Source: Papio anubis
Taxonomy: Eukaryota; Chordata; Mammalia; Primates; Cercopithecidae
Length of the DNA stretch: 64,000 nucleotides
Assembly (NCBI RefSeq): GCF_008728515.1
Contig: NC_044977.1
Span: 168,997,139 to 169,061,138, forward strand
Direction: 5' to 3'
The translations under genes and the position numbers were made by a program. Below the pieces are notes generated by a model that worked only from the letters and a program-made list of their open reading frames with translations, did no database searches and was not told the origin of the DNA. Every line of letters begins with the position of its first letter. Positions within the stretch are counted from its first letter, which is position 1. Shown here one piece after another: positions 21,695 through 33,939 of the stretch.

Positions 21695-21800
21695 AGCTGA
21701 ACTACAAACTCCTTCAGAGCATGAACACATCTCTCTTCTCTTAGCCTCTACCCAACACTGGACATGGAATAGTCAAACAAACACTTCATGATTGACTTTT
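21695..21800 (+). mobile_element. L2 3'-end fragment
   Basis: 'tacaaactccttcagagcat', 'tagcctctacccaacactgg' and 'aaacacttcatgattga' resemble the L2 3' terminus. Weak but in order. Confidence 0.45.
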
Positions 21801-22271
21801 AAGGCCAAGACTTATGTGATGCCTTTTTTATGTCACTACTTTGGGCTCTTTTGATAAATCTATACCAAAATATTCAATGTCCATGGGAATTCCTGAGTAA
21901 CTACCAGAAAAGCATGTGGCAATGACTGGTGAATACTCCTAGTTCAAATCATATCATGACAAAAATATATGTTAGATGTTTCTTTAATACACAGACTAAT
22001 TTTATCCTGGGTTGTATTAGTTTTTCCAAGGGTGCCACTGTTCTGCATGCTGGTTATAACCTCCCAAAATTAGTATATGTAAATCAAGGTTGCTTTTAAC
22101 TGTAAGAAAATCTGTTATTTTCATCAGATGATATACATATTGGGAAGGGAAAAAGAAGGTGCTTCAATATTTTATATCACACTGCTGCATATTAAAATGA
22201 ATTTTATCAACTAAACACTAAATAATAAGTGATAAATACTTCTCACTGGTGAATTAAGATATTAGGCAATT
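21801..22271. other. Unassigned, about 470 bp
   Basis: No recognised repeat or gene between the L2-like fragment and the L1 TSD. Confidence 0.45.
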
Positions 22272-22499
22272 GATGTGTTAAATTTCTTTATTATTATTAT
22301 ACTTTAAGTTCTAGGGTACATGTGCACAACCTGCAGTTTTGTTACATATGTATACATGGGCCATGTTGGTGTGCTGCACCCATTAACTCATCATATATAT
22401 TAGGTATATCTCCTAATGGTATCCCTTCTCCCTCCCCCCACCGCATGACAGGCCCCGGTGTGTGATATTCCCCTTCCTGTGACCAAGTGTTCTCATTGT

Positions 22500-25400
22500 T
22501 CAGTTCCCACCTATGAGTGAGAACATGAGGTGTTTGGTTTTCTGGCCTTGCGACAGTTTGCTGAGAATGATGGTTTCCAGCTGCATCCATGTCCCTACAA
22601 AGGACATGAACTCATCCTTTTTTATGGCTGGATAGTATTCCATGGTGTATATGTGCCACATTTTCTTAATCCAGTCTGTCACTGATGGACATTTGGGTTG
22701 ATTCCAAATCTTTGCTATTGTGAATAGTGCCACAATAAACATACGTGTGCATGTGTCTTTATAGCAGCATGACTTATAATACTTTGGATATATCTCCAGT
22801 AATGGGATGGCTGGGTCAAATGGTATTTCTAGTTCTAGATCCTTGAGGAATCACCACACTGTCTTCCACAATGGTTGAACTAGTTTACAGTCCCACCAAC
22901 AGTGTAAGAGTGTTCCTATTTCTCCACATCCTCTCCAGCATCTGTTGTTTCCTGACTTTTTAATGATCGCCATTCTAACTGGTGTGAGATGGTATCTCAT
23001 TATGGGTTTGATTTGCATTTCTCTGATGGTGAGTGATGACGAGCATTTTTTCATGTGCCTGTTGACTGCATAAATGTCTTCTTTTGAGAAGTGTCTGTTC
23101 ATACCCTTTGCCCACTTTTTGATGGGGTAGTTTGTTTTTTTCTTGTAAACTTGTCTGAGTTGTTTGTAGATTCTGGATATTAGCTCTTTGTCAGATGAGT
23201 AGATTGCAAAACTTTTCTCCCATTCTGTAGGTTGCCTGTTCATTCTGATGGTAGTTTCTTTTGCTGTGCAGAAGCTCTTTAGTTTAATTAGATCCCATTT
23301 GTCAATTTTGGCTTTTGTTGCCATTGCTTTTGGTGTTTTAGACATGAAGTCTTTGCCCATGCCTATGTCCTGAATGGTACTACCTAGGTTTTCCTCTAGA
23401 GTTTTTATGGTTTTAGGTCTAACCTTTAAGTCTTTAATCCATCTTGAATTAATGTTTGTATAAGGTATAAGGAAGGGATCCAGTTTCAGCTTTCTACATG
23501 TGATTAGTCAATTTTCCCAGCACCATTTATTAAATAGGGAATCCTTTCCCCATTTCTTGTTTTTGTCAGGTTTGTCAAAGATCAGATGGTTGTGGATGTG
23601 TGGTTTTATTTCTGAGGGCTCTGTTCTGTTCCATTGGTCTATATCTCTGTTTTGGTACCAGTACCATGCTGTTTTGGTTACTGTAGCCTTGTACTATAGT
23701 TTGAAGTCAGGTAGGTGATGCCTCCAGCTTTGTTCTTTTGGCTTAGGATTATCTTGTCTCTGTGGGCTCTTTTTTGCTTGCATATGAATTTAAAGCAGTT
23801 TTTTTCCAATTCTGTGAAGAAAGTCATTGGTAGCTTGATGGGGATGGCATTGAATCTATAAATTACCTTGGGCAGGATAGCCATTTTCATGATATTGATT
23901 CTTCCTATCCATGAGCATGGAATGGTCTTCCATTTGTTTGTGTCCTCTTTTATTTCACTGAGCAGTGGTTTGTAGTTCTCCTTGAAGAGGTCCTTCACAT
24001 CCCTTGTAAGTTGGATTCCTAGGTATTTTATTCTCTTTGAAGCTATTGTGAATGGGAGTCCACTCATGATTTGGCTCTCTGTTTGTCTGTTATTGGTGTG
24101 TAAGAATGCTTGTGATTTTTGAACATTGGTTTTGTATTCCGAGACTTTGCTGAAGTTGCTTATCAGTTTAAGGAGATTTTGGGCTGAGACAACGGGGTTT
24201 TCTAAATATACAATCATGTCATCTGCAAAAAGAAACAATTTGACTTCCTCTTTTCCTAACTGAATACCCTTTATTTCTTTCTCCTACCTGATTGCCCTGG
24301 CCAGAACTTTCAACACTATGTTGAATAGGAGTGGTGAGAGAGGATATCCCTGTCTTGTGCCAGTTTTCAAAGGGAATGCTTCCAGTTTCTGCCCATTCAG
24401 TATGATATTGGCTGTGGGTTTGTCATAAATAGCACTTATTATTTTGAGATACGTCCCATCAATACTTAATTTATTCAGAGTTTTTAGCATGAAGGGCTAT
24501 TGAATTTTGTCAAAGGCCTTTTCTGCATCTATGGAGATAATCCTGTGGTTTTTCTCTTTGATTCTGTTTATATGTTGGATTACATTTATTGACCTGCCTA
24601 TGTTGAACCAGCCTTGCATCCCAGAGATGAAGCCCACTTGATCATGGTGGATAAGCTTTTTGATGTGCTGCTGGATTCCGTTTGCTAGTATTTTATTGAG
24701 GATTTTTGTATCAGTGTTCATCAGGGATATTGATCTAAAATTCTTTTTTGTTGTTGTTGTGTCTCTGCCAGGCTTTGGTATCAGCATGATGTTGGCCTCA
24801 TAAAATGAGTTAGGGAGGATTCCCTCTTTTTCTATTGATTGGAGTAGTTTCAGAAGGAATAGTACCAGCTCTTACTTCTACCTCTGATAGAATTCGACTG
24901 TGAATCCATCTGGTCCTGGACTTTTTTTGGTTGCAGGCTATTAATTATTGCCTCAATTTCAGAGCCTGTTATTGGTCTATTCAGGGTTTCAACTTCTTCC
25001 TGGTTTAGTCTTGGGAGAGTATGTGTGTGCAGGAATTTATCCATTTCTTCTCAATTTTCTAGTTTATTTGCATAAAGGTGTTTATAGTATTCTCTGATGG
25101 TAGTTTGTATTACTGTGGGATCAGTGGTGATATTCCCTTTATCATTTTTTATTGTGGCTATTTGATTCTTCTCTCTTTTCTTCTTTATAAGTCTTGCCAG
25201 CGGTCTATCCATTTTGTTGATCTTTTCAAAAAACCAGCTCCTGGATTCACCGATTTTTTGAAGGGTTTTTTATGTCTCTATTTCCTTCAGTTCTGATGTG
25301 ATCTTAGTGATTTCTTGCCTTCTGCTAGCTTTTGAATATGTTTGCTCTTGCTTCTCTAGTTCTTTTAATTGTGATGTTAGAGTGTCAAGTTTAGATCTTT

Positions 25401-26311
25401 CCTGCTTTCTCTTGTGGGCATTTAGTGCTATAAATTTCCCTCTATACACTGCTTTAAATGTGTCCCAGAGATTCTGATATGTTGTATCTTTGTTCTCATT
25501 GGTTTCAAAGAACATCTTTATTTCTGCCTTCATTTCGTTATGTACCCAGTAGTCATTCAGGAGCAGGTTGTTCAGTTTCCATATAGTTGAGTGGTTTTGA
25601 GTGAGTTTCTTAATCCTGAGTTCTAGTTTAATTGCACTGTGGTCTGAGAGACAGTTTGTTATAGTTTCTGTTCTTTTACATTTGCTGAGGAGTGCTTTAC
25701 TTCCAACCATGTGGTCAATTTTGGAATAAGTGCGATGTGGTGCTGAGAAGAATGTATATCTGTTGATTTGGGGTGGAGAGTTCTGTAGATGTCTATTAGG
25801 TCAGCTTGGTGTAGAGCAGAGTTCAATTCCTGGATATCCTTGTTAACTTTCTGTCTCGTTGATCTGTCTAATGTTGACAGTGGGGTGTTAAAGTTTCCCA
25901 TTATTATTGTGTGGGAGTCTAAGTCTCCTTGTAGGTCTCTAAGGACTTGCTTTATGAATGTTGGTGCTCCTGTATTGGGTGCATATATATTTAGGATAGT
26001 TAGCTCTTCTTGTTGAAGAAGAGTTATGTAATGGCCTTCTTTGTCTCTTTTGATCTTTGATGGTTTAAAGTCTGTTTTATCAGAGACTAGGATTGCAATT
26101 CCTGCCTTTGTTTTCCATTTACTTGTTAGATCTTCCTCCATCCCTTTATTTTGAGCCTATGTGTGTCTCTGCACGTGAGATGGGTCTCCTGAATATAGCA
26201 CACTGATGGGTCTTGACTCTTTATCCAATTTGCCAGTCTGTGTCTTTTAATTGGGGCATTTAGCCCATTTACATTTAAGGTTAATATTATGTGTGAATTT
26301 GATCCTGTCAT
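22500..26311 (-). pseudogene. L1 ORF2, broken
   Basis: The ATG at 26311 is intact and the frame reads MTGSNSHI onward, but stops after 61 codons at a TAC-to-TAA change (GWRKI then stop, 26126-26128). Further frameshifts follow. The endonuclease (25659-26141), Z region and RT are in different frames. The catalytic FADD is intact at 24218-24229. The cysteine-rich C-terminus lies at 22851-23360 and the natural stop at 22500-22502. The span is 3812 bp against the usual 3828. Confidence 0.95.
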
Positions 26312-26374
26312 TATGATGTTAACTGGTTATTTTGCTCGTTAGTTGATGCAGTTTCTTCCTAGCATTGATGGTCT

Positions 26375-27375
26375 TTACATTTTGGTATGTTTTTGTAGTG
26401 ACTGGTACCAGATGTTTCTTTCCATGTTTAGTGCTTCCTTCAGGAGCTCTTGTAGGGCAGGCCTGGTGGTGACAAACCTGTCAGCATTTACTTGTCCATA
26501 AAGGATTTTATTTCTCCTTCACTTATGAAGCTTAGTTTGGCTGTATATGAAATTCTGGGTTGAAAATTCCTTTCTTTAAGGATGTTGCATATTGGCCCCG
26601 ACTCCCCTCTGGCTTGTAGAGTTTCTGCCGAGAGATCTGCTGTTAGTCTGATGAGCTTCCCTTTGTGGGTAACCCAATTCTCTCTGGCTTCCCTTTACAT
26701 TTTTTCCTTCATTTCAATCTTGGTGAATCTGACAATTATGTGTCTTGGAGTTGCTCTTCTCGAGGAGTATCTTTGTGGTGTTCTCTGTATTTCCTGAATT
26801 TAGCATTGGCCTGCCTTGCTAGGTTGGGGAAGTTCTCCTGCAGAGTGTTTTCCAACTTGGTTCCATTCTCCCCGTCACTTTCAGGTACACCAATCAGACG
26901 TAGATTTGGTCTTTTCACATAGTCCCATATTTCTTGGAGGCTTTGTTCGTTTCTTTTTATTCTTTTTTCTCTAAACTTCTCTTCTAGGTTCATTTCATTC
27001 ATTTGATCTTCAGTCACTGATACCCTTTCTTCCAGTTGATCAAGTCAGTTACTGAAGCTTGTGCATTCATCACGTAGTTCTCGTGCCATGGTTTTCAGCT
27101 CCATCAGGTCATTTAAGGACTTCTCTACACTGGTTGTTCTAATTAGTCATTCTTCTCATCTTTTTTTTAAGGTTTTTAGCTTCTTTGTGATGGGTTCAAA
27201 CTTCCTCCTTTAGCTTGGAGAAGTTTGATCATCTGAAGCCTTCTTCTCTCAACTTGTCAAAGTCATTCTCCGTCCAGCTTTGTTCCCTTGCTGGCAAGGA
27301 GCTGTGTTCCTTTGGAGGGGGAGAGGCACTCTGATTTTTAGAATTTTCAGCTTTTCTGCTCTGCTCTTTCCCCGT
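26375..27375 (-). pseudogene. L1 ORF1, broken, start codon lost
   Basis: The ATG position (27373-27375) reads ACG, so the normal start is lost. The span of 1001 bp is not a multiple of three, against 1017 for an intact copy. An open piece at 26736-27017 covers the end of the coiled coil and the start of the RRM (RPNLRLIGVPE visible). Within it four codons equivalent to DIIQ are missing, then the frame shifts. The coiled-coil part upstream is scrambled by small indels. Confidence 0.93.
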
Positions 27376-28393
27376 CTTTGTGGTTTCATCTACCTTTGGT
27401 CTTTGATGATGGTGACGTACAGATGGAGTTTTGGTGTGGATGTCCTTTCTGTGTGTTAGTTTTCCTTATAACAGTCAGGACGCTCAGCTGCAGGACTGTT
27501 GGAGTTTGCTGGAGGTCCACTCCAGACCCTGTTTGCCTGGGTATCAGCAGCGGAGGCTGCAGAACAGTGAATATTGCTGAACAGCAAACGTTGCTTCCTG
27601 ATCGTTCCTCTGGAAGCTTCGTCTCAGAGGGGTACTCAGCCATGTTAGGTGTCATTCTGCCCCTACTGGGGGGTGACTCCCAGTTAGGCTACTCAGGGGT
27701 CAGGGACCCACTTGAGGAGGCAGTCTGTCTGTTCTCAATTCTCAAACTCCATCCTGGGAGAACCACTACTCTCTTCAATGCTGTCAGACAGGGACATTTA
27801 AGTCTGCAGAGGTTTCTGCTGCCTTTTGTTCGGCTATGCCCTGCCCCCAGAGGTGGAGTCTACAGAGGAAGGCAGGCCTCCTTGAACTGAGGTGGGCTCC
27901 ACCCAATTCAAGCTTCCTGGCTGCTTTGTTTACCTACTCAAACCTCAGCAATGGCGGGCACCCCTCCCCCAGCCTTGCTTCCAACTTGCAGTTCAATCTC
28001 AGACTGCTGTGCTAGCAATGAGTGAGGCTCAGTGGGTGTGGGACCCTCTGAGCCAGGCACAGGATATAATCTCCTGGTGTGCTGTTTGCTAAGACCGTTG
28101 GAAAAGCACAGTATTAGGGTGGGAGTGACCTGATTTTCCAGGTGCTGTCTGTCACCACTTCCCCTGGCTAGGAAAAGGAATTCCCTGATCCCTTGCACTT
28201 CCATCGCCTCACCCTGCTTCAGCTCATGCTCGGTGGGCTGCACGCACTGTCCTGCCCCCACTGTTGGACAAGCCCCAGTGAAATGAACCCGGTACCTCAG
28301 TTGGAAATGCAGAAATCACCATCTTCTGCGTCACTCACACTGGGAGCTGTAGACTGGAGCTGTTCCTATTCAGCCATCTTGGAACCGCCTCTC
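27376..28393 (-). promoter_or_regulatory. L1 5'UTR
   Basis: About 1.02 kb of L1 5'UTR. The reverse complement of 'cagccatcttggaacc' keeps AAGATGGC, the YY1-type site, intact near the 5' end, unlike the copy at 3841. Activity is inferred from the family and not shown. Confidence 0.8.
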
Positions 28394-28487
28394 GATGTGT
28401 TAAACTTTTGAGGATGATTGTGAATTTATTAGTTATCTATGTTTATTCTCTTTATAAAATCTCAAAACTATAGTCCAATGTAAAAGC

Positions 28488-28582
28488 CACAAATAATTAT
28501 TCAGTGCTTACTATATCTGCAAGAAACTATGTCCGATATAAAACTATATGAGATGAGATATCTACCCTCTAGGACCTGCTTA
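28488..28582 (-). mobile_element. L2 3'-end fragment
   Basis: 'tcagtgcttactatatctgc' and 'gagatatctaccctctagga' resemble the reverse complement of the L2 3' terminus. Decayed. Confidence 0.5.
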
Positions 28583-28612
28583 AAATTTGGTTGAATTAAA
28601 AGACACAGGACT

Positions 28613-28917
28613 GGCCAGGCACAGTGGCTCATGCCTGTAATTCCAACACTTTGCAGGGCTGATGTGGGAAGACAGATTCAGTCCTGGAATTTGAGACCAG
28701 TCTGGGCAACATAGCAAGACTCTATCTCTACAGCAAATTTCAAAAATTAGCCAAGCATGGTGGCATGTGCCTATGGTCCCAGCTATTCAGGAGGCTGAGG
28801 TGGGAGGATTGTTTAAGCCTGAGAGGTTGAGGCTGCATTAAGCTGTGATTGCAACACTGCACTCCAGTCCAGGCAACAGAGCAAGGCCCTGTCTCAGAAA
28901 AAAAAAAAAAAAAAAAA
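28613..28917 (+). mobile_element. AluJ-like element
   Basis: Full dimer starting 'ggccaggcacagtggctcat', with 'ggtgggaggattgtttaag' in the right monomer and a 19-A tail. It has many changes and AluJ-type forms. Confidence 0.95.
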
Positions 28918-29649
28918 GCAAACCTGACATAGGACTACTGAACTAGGTGCAGTTTGACTGCAGTTACAGCCATGACTACCCATTTCTATCACGTCTCAAA
29001 CCTCCAGCACCACCACCACCAAATTAATTTCCAATGAAATAAGTAGTCAAAGTAGAGATAAAACTTACCCTGGCATTAAATACTCTGGCTGGAGTTATTC
29101 ACATGCCAAGAAACTTCAGCACCACTCCTCTCTCCCATGCACCCAACACCCTCAAGCCCCCACAGTAGGATACATCAGTTTATGCTTCAAAATTTGCTCC
29201 TGATGCTAGCAACCACACAAACAAGAAAATTCCCTTCCCTTCCCTCATCTGGGTCCTTACAATGTGCTCAGCTAATCGTTTTTAAAATTTTCAAAATAAA
29301 ATATTTTAACTCTATATTCCTACTCTGACCTTCCTCCATTATATTTCTTCTAATGTAGGCGGCATGGGAGTGGCTTCAGGCAATTCTGGAATCCAAGGAA
29401 GAGTTGAATTGGGGATATATTTGGTTTGGATTAAGAGGGATCTATTCATATGATTGACAGTCAATACAGAGATAGCACAGTTAATGTTCCAGTGGGAGAA
29501 TGGCTTCGGGGAATTCAACTGGCCCCTGTGCTGACTCAGCCAGTGTCATAACATCTCACTGCAGGGCCAACCATTGCATCACAATATGACAGGGCCTACA
29601 ATACCCAGCACCAGATGTACAGAGGTACTGAAGGGAAGACGAGTATTGA
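28918..29649. other. Unassigned, about 730 bp
   Basis: No recognised repeat, RNA gene or exon. Confidence 0.45.
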
Positions 29650-31385
29650 CATGGAAGGGATCAGGAGCTGATCTGTAAAGAAATTATTTTAAATTTTACT
29701 TCCAATATGAAAGAAACCAACTTGATAGAAATTTTGCCAAATCTGACCACCCCAAAAATGTACATATCACTACCAATAGAAACTTTAAAATAATGAACAA
29801 TGAAAAATAATCATTGCTGATCCATTCCAGAGGAAATGCTAACTTATCTTTCTATTCTCTTTGAACAGGTGATCCAAAGCCTATGCAGGCAAAACATGTA
29901 AGAAAAAGTCTAGAAGTGGATCAGGAAGTAGCCCAAAACAGTCAATAGTGTCAGCCTAATGGCAGGAGATTCCAGAAAAAAGCCCAAAAAGTCCTTTCTA
30001 GAGGAAAAGTTTGCCCTGAAATAAAACCTATATCATTTGCAAGAGCTGAGAGATGTGGGAAAGACTGGGGGGAGAGAGAGAAAGATAGAAGCTCCATGGC
30101 AGATAAAGGCAAAGAAGACTCAAGGAGAAGAATAAAATATTCTGTGATCAAAATGTCTGAAAACACATTCGGACAAACAATCTCCCTCAAGGAAGCTCCT
30201 GCAAATAGCTAGACCAAGAAAAAAACTTGTCAAATAGCTAGACCAAGAAAAGTATTTTGTCATGAACTTTAAAAAATGTATGTCTCTTTAACAAGTTGAG
30301 TCCACAGAATCTCAAATAACAGATTGTAAGAAGAAGAAATGGTGAGAAAAAGAGGTGAATTAAGTATTGCAAGAACTCAGAAGAAAATTCAAAGAAAAAA
30401 TCATTATATAAATAAAAACAAAATTCAAATGAAAACCAGAGAGATTATAAATATTGTGGGAGAAAACTGTGATTACCATAGATTATAGATATTAGAAAAG
30501 CAATCAAAACAAGACAAATAAGGAGAAGTTTGAAAAGGAAGATGGAGAAATTGAAAGATTTTTTTTAAAACAGGCTAATGAGATCCACCATAAATATAAT
30601 TGTCTTAAAAGAACAGTAGGTCAGAAGAAATTTTTGAAATTATAATTCATGTACATTTTCTTGAAATAAAAGTTGAATTTTCATGTTGAAGTGGCACACC
30701 ATGCGCCTGTGAAAATTGACCCAGAACAGTCAGCACTGACACAAATTGTAGTAGAGTTATTGAACTTGAAGGATTAAAAAGAAATCACCTGGTTTGTCAG
30801 GCAAATCAATCAGGACACCTATAAGGAAAAGAACCAGACTCAAACTGATTTTTCCACAGCATTCTTCAAAGTCAAAAGACAGTAAAGCGGCAACTACGAG
30901 ATCCTCAAGGGGAAACATGTCAGCAAGAATTCTATAGCCAGCCAAGCTATCTTTCTGAATAGAGGCTACAGAAAAACAGTGTCGAAAATATAAATCAGGG
31001 AATATTTTTCTCAAGAGCCCTTTGGAGGAAATGTCTAGGCAACAAATTCTAACCAACTGAGAGAGAACTGGAGAAAACATAGCAAAATGACGGATAGTGT
31101 GCATTCAATACATTTAACCTCAGAATTAAAATTTAAATAAATGTGGGGATTACAAGGACTTTGGATTGTAAATATGTACATACTCTGTGCCAAGCAATGA
31201 CCCTCATAGCTGTATTCCCTAAAGAAACACATGTGTCCAAGAAGATATCTTCAAGAAATTTATTGCAGTATTGTTTATAATAGAAAAAAATCCCACAAAA
31301 ATTTAAACAACCTAAATGTTCATCAAAGTTTAAAAGCATGCAAAACTGTACTATACAATGTTTATAGATAAATATATAGTTAAAA
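29650..31385 (+). mobile_element. HAL1 / L1M remnant
   Basis: From about 30780 the sequence follows the HAL1/L1M ORF1-end region: 'cattcttcaaagtcaaaaga', 'cagcaagaattctatagcc' and 'agccaagctatctttctgaa'. From 31140 it follows L1 3' sequence: 'ttattgcagtattgtttata' and 'caacctaaatgttcatcaa'. Upstream of 30200 the assignment is a guess from A-rich composition. No frame survives. Confidence 0.55.
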
Positions 31386-31434
31386 TTGGGATTGGCTACA
31401 TAATTTGCAGGGCTTAATAAAAAATGAAAGTGTG
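31386..31434 (+). mobile_element. Old MER-type element, left part
   Basis: 'gggattggctacataatttg' followed by 'cagggcttaataaaaaatga' resembles the start of a mammalian element whose end reads 'ggccctg'. The rest appears to resume near 31905. Name not determined. Confidence 0.35.
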
Positions 31435-31904
31435 AACTCTGATACACTATTTGACAAGTGTGACAAGTGTTGTCTTGACCCAGTTTTGAAGTCATGTATT
31501 TCAATTTCCCTTCACTGGCAGTTTGCTAAGCCTCCACACCAACCACTACCCTTATTAGACTCTCACTCTCCAGGGCCACCATGCATATCCCCCAAGTGTG
31601 TCCCTCATAGAGGTCCAATACTCTAGGGTCCAGTAACAGACAACTAGAGACAGCCCTAGAGCAGGTGAAATTATTCAAATTAGCCAATCCACAAGGACCC
31701 CAGGAGACCTAGCTATGCCACCCTTCTACAGCCTTCTACAGCCCCAGCTTGCTGTTATCCTGTCCCCTGAAGGCAACTCTGTGTGGTCCTGTGTGACATC
31801 CTTCTCTCATTTACAGCTGTAAGAAACAAAAAGTTCTGCCTTTCATCTATCCAAATGTCAGTGTGTTGTATCCCACCATCAAAAGAGTTTTTGAATCTTT
31901 CAAA
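31435..31904. other. LTR-like or unassigned insertion, about 470 bp
   Basis: A C-rich block ('gctgttatcctgtcccctga', 'ctctgtgtggtcctgtgtg') lies between two parts of a MER-type element. It contains a short direct repeat, 'cccttctacag' / 'gccttctacag' (about 31722-31742). It could be a solo LTR, but ends and TSD were not found. Confidence 0.3.
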
Positions 31905-32035
31905 ACAAAGGCCACTTGCCTTGTTCAAAAATTATTAACACTTCAAAACAGTGAAAGCCGTGTATTAAAATAAACATGGGGCCATTATCAACACAGGTTC
32001 AGTGCAACAGGGTTACATGCTCATACACCTGGCCC
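31905..32035 (+). mobile_element. Old MER-type element, right part
   Basis: 'ccttgttcaaaaattattaa', 'cttcaaaacagtgaaagc' and the end 'cacctggccctgg' fit the remainder of the element begun at 31386. Confidence 0.35.
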
Positions 32036-32039
32036 TGGT

Positions 32040-32235
32040 TAAAACTTTGAAACACACATGTGACTCATAAATATTAAATTCAGAATAGTATTTACCTCTA
32101 GGGAAGGAGAGAGGAGAATTGGATTACCAAGGAGAACTGAGGTTTTCAAGAGTTAGATCTTTTATTTTACTAAGATACAAGATAAATCATACAGATAAAT
32201 AAATTTATTTTATAAAAATAAATTTTAAAATCTGA
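32040..32235 (+). mobile_element. L1M-like 3' fragment
   Basis: 'agaatagtatttacctcta' followed by 'gggaaggagagagg' resembles the L1M phrase 'ggatagtggttacctctgggga'. It may be the continuation of the element ending at 31385. Confidence 0.45.
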
Positions 32236-32479
32236 GCCAAATATGGAGAAACATTAAGATTTGATAAAGCTGATATCTCTCACAAAACACATGAGTGTTT
32301 GTCATATTTTCTGCCATTGCCATTACACTGTTTAAAAAAATAATTAATACAGTAACGATTCACACAGAGAACCACTTGCAATGAAAAGCTAAAACAGTAT
32401 TCAAAAAGCTTTAGGTTGTACTTTGGAATATACGAGCCCTATGATCGATACTGAAAGCTAATTAAAAATTAAGGAAAGT
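32236..32479. other. Unassigned, about 240 bp
   Basis: No recognised repeat or gene. Confidence 0.4.
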
Positions 32480-33045
32480 GAGTTTGGAAGTGTTGAAATA
32501 GGAAGTAGAATGGTGGTTGCTGGGGGAGGAGAGAAACAGGTGTTCAAAGGATATAGAGTTTCAGTCATGCAAGATACAAAAGTTCTAGAGGGCCGGGCGC
32601 AGCGGCTCATGCCTGTAATCCCAGCACTTTGGGAGACCAAGGCAGGTGGATCACCAGAAGTCAGGAGTTCAAGACTAGCCTGACCGATATGGTGAAACCC
32701 CGTCTCTACTAAAAATACAAAAATTAGCTGGGTGTGGTGGCATGTGCCTTTAATCCCAGCTACAGGCCAGGACAGGAGGCCGAGACAGGAGACTCACTTG
32801 AACCCGGGAGGCGAAGGCTGCAGTGAGCAGAGATTGCACCACTGCACTGCAGTCTGGGTAACAGAGTAAGACTCTGTCTCAAAAAACAAAAAACAAAAAA
32901 AAAAAACAAAAAAAAAGCTAGAGCTCTACCAGACAACAATGTGCTTTAGCTACCAATGTGCTACTGTAAACTCATAAATTTATTAAGAAGATAGATCTTA
33001 CCTTATGTGTTTTTTACCACAATAAAAATATCCACCGTAAAGATT
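32480..33045 (+). mobile_element. L1M-type 3' end, interrupted by an Alu
   Basis: 'agaatggtggttgctggggg', 'atagagtttcagtcatgc' and 'aaaagttctagag' precede the Alu. 'cagacaacaatgtgc', 'aaactcataaatttattaag' and 'ttttttaccacaataaaa' follow it. Together they make one old L1M 3' terminus. Confidence 0.65.
32591..32916 (+). mobile_element. AluS-like element with a short internal duplication
   Basis: Full dimer from 'ggccgggcgcagcggctcat' to an A/C-interrupted tail (32881-32916). Between 'cccagctac' and 'gaggccgag' it has about 13 extra bases ('aggccaggacagg'), a local duplication. The flank 'aaaagttctagag' against 'aaaagctagag' suggests a decayed TSD. Confidence 0.93.
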
Positions 33046-33334
33046 AATATTTGTCCTTAACCTTCAATTTTATCAACTTTCAAATGGTATTAATATTAAT
33101 TGGGTGTATTTCATAGCATTCTAATGAGAATTAAAGGATACAGAGTTGGACGGGTGCAGAGTTGCTTCTGGAAGAAATATGATAACTACCTAAGGAGAAT
33201 CTGAAATTTAGTTCAAACTTGTATTGGTTGGTGATGGTGGTACTGGAAAACTACCCTCATGAAATATCATTTGGCTGCTGAATTTGAGAAATAACCACCT
33301 TGGGTGTGGAGCTCCATCCCCTTTTGTTCCACAC

Positions 33335-33702
33335 TGATATGGTCCGGTTTTGTGTCCCCAGACAAATCGCATGTTGAATTGTAATTCCCGATGTTGCGGG
33401 AGGGATCTGGTGGGAGGTTATCGGATCATGGGGGCAGATTTCCCCCATGCTGTTCTCGTGACAGTGAGTTCTCACAAGATCTGATGGTTTAAAATGTGTG
33501 GCACATCCCCCCTTCACTCTCTCTCCTGTCACCATGTGAAGAAGGTCCTTGCTTCCCCTTTGCCTTCTGCCATGATTGTAAGTTTCCTGAGGCCTCCCAG
33601 TCATGCTTCTTATTAAACCTGTGGGACTATGACTCAATTAAACTTCTTTTCTTAAGTTACCCAGTCTCAAGTAGTTCTTTATAACTGTGAGAATGGACTC
33701 AT
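33335..33702 (+). mobile_element. THE1/MST-type MaLR solo LTR inside the RAN pseudogene
   Basis: Starts 'tgatatggtccggttttgtg' and follows the THE1/MST order: 'gggagggatctggtgggagg', 'tcatgggggcag', 'gctgttctcgtgacagtgag', 'tctcacaagatctgatgg', 'cctttgccttctgccatg' and 'gtgagaatggactca'. RAN coding sequence abuts both sides ('gttccacac' left, 'ccaacaaaggg' right), so the LTR entered after the retrocopy formed. The 3' border is uncertain by a few bases. The expected 5-bp TSD would be 'cacac'/'tatgc', which is decayed. Confidence 0.93.
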
Positions 33703-33906
33703 ATGCCAACAAAGGGCCCATTAAGTTCAATGGATGGGACATAGCTGGCACAGAGAAATTTGGCGAACTGAGAGATAGTTGATGGCTATTATATCCAAGC
33801 CCAATGTGCCCTAATGCTTGATGTAACATCGAGAGTTACAAGAAAGTGCCTGACGTAAAGATCTGGTATGAGTGTATGAAAATATCCCCATCATGTTCTG
33901 TGTGTG

Positions 33907-33908
<2 letters not shown>

Positions 33909-33937
<29 letters not shown>
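33909..33937 (+). repeat. Internal poly(A) run (29 A) in the RAN pseudogene
   Basis: Twenty-nine A lie between 'gtgtggc' and 'gatgttaag', where RAN normally reads 'ggcaacaaagtggat'. The run is internal to the coding region and is not the retrocopy's tail. Confidence 0.95.

Positions 33938-33939
<2 letters not shown>

Larger units (their letters stand above)
22286..28393 (-). mobile_element. Full-length LINE-1 (L1PA-type), inactive
   Basis: A complete antisense L1. The 3' end with a (TTA)n/T-rich tail is on the left and the 5'UTR start ('tattcagccatcttggaacc') on the right. The TSD 'gatgtgttaaa' plus 't/c' plus 'tt' lies at 22272-22285 and 28394-28407 with one mismatch. All regions are present: 3'UTR 22286-22499, ORF2 22500-26311, ORF1 26375-27375, 5'UTR 27376-28393. 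Unlike the copy at 3841 it carries no nested Alu. Both ORFs are broken. Confidence 0.97.

Noticed and set aside
33257..33637. 126-codon - strand open frame
   Set aside because: Antisense of the RAN pseudogene joined to antisense LTR sequence; not a gene.
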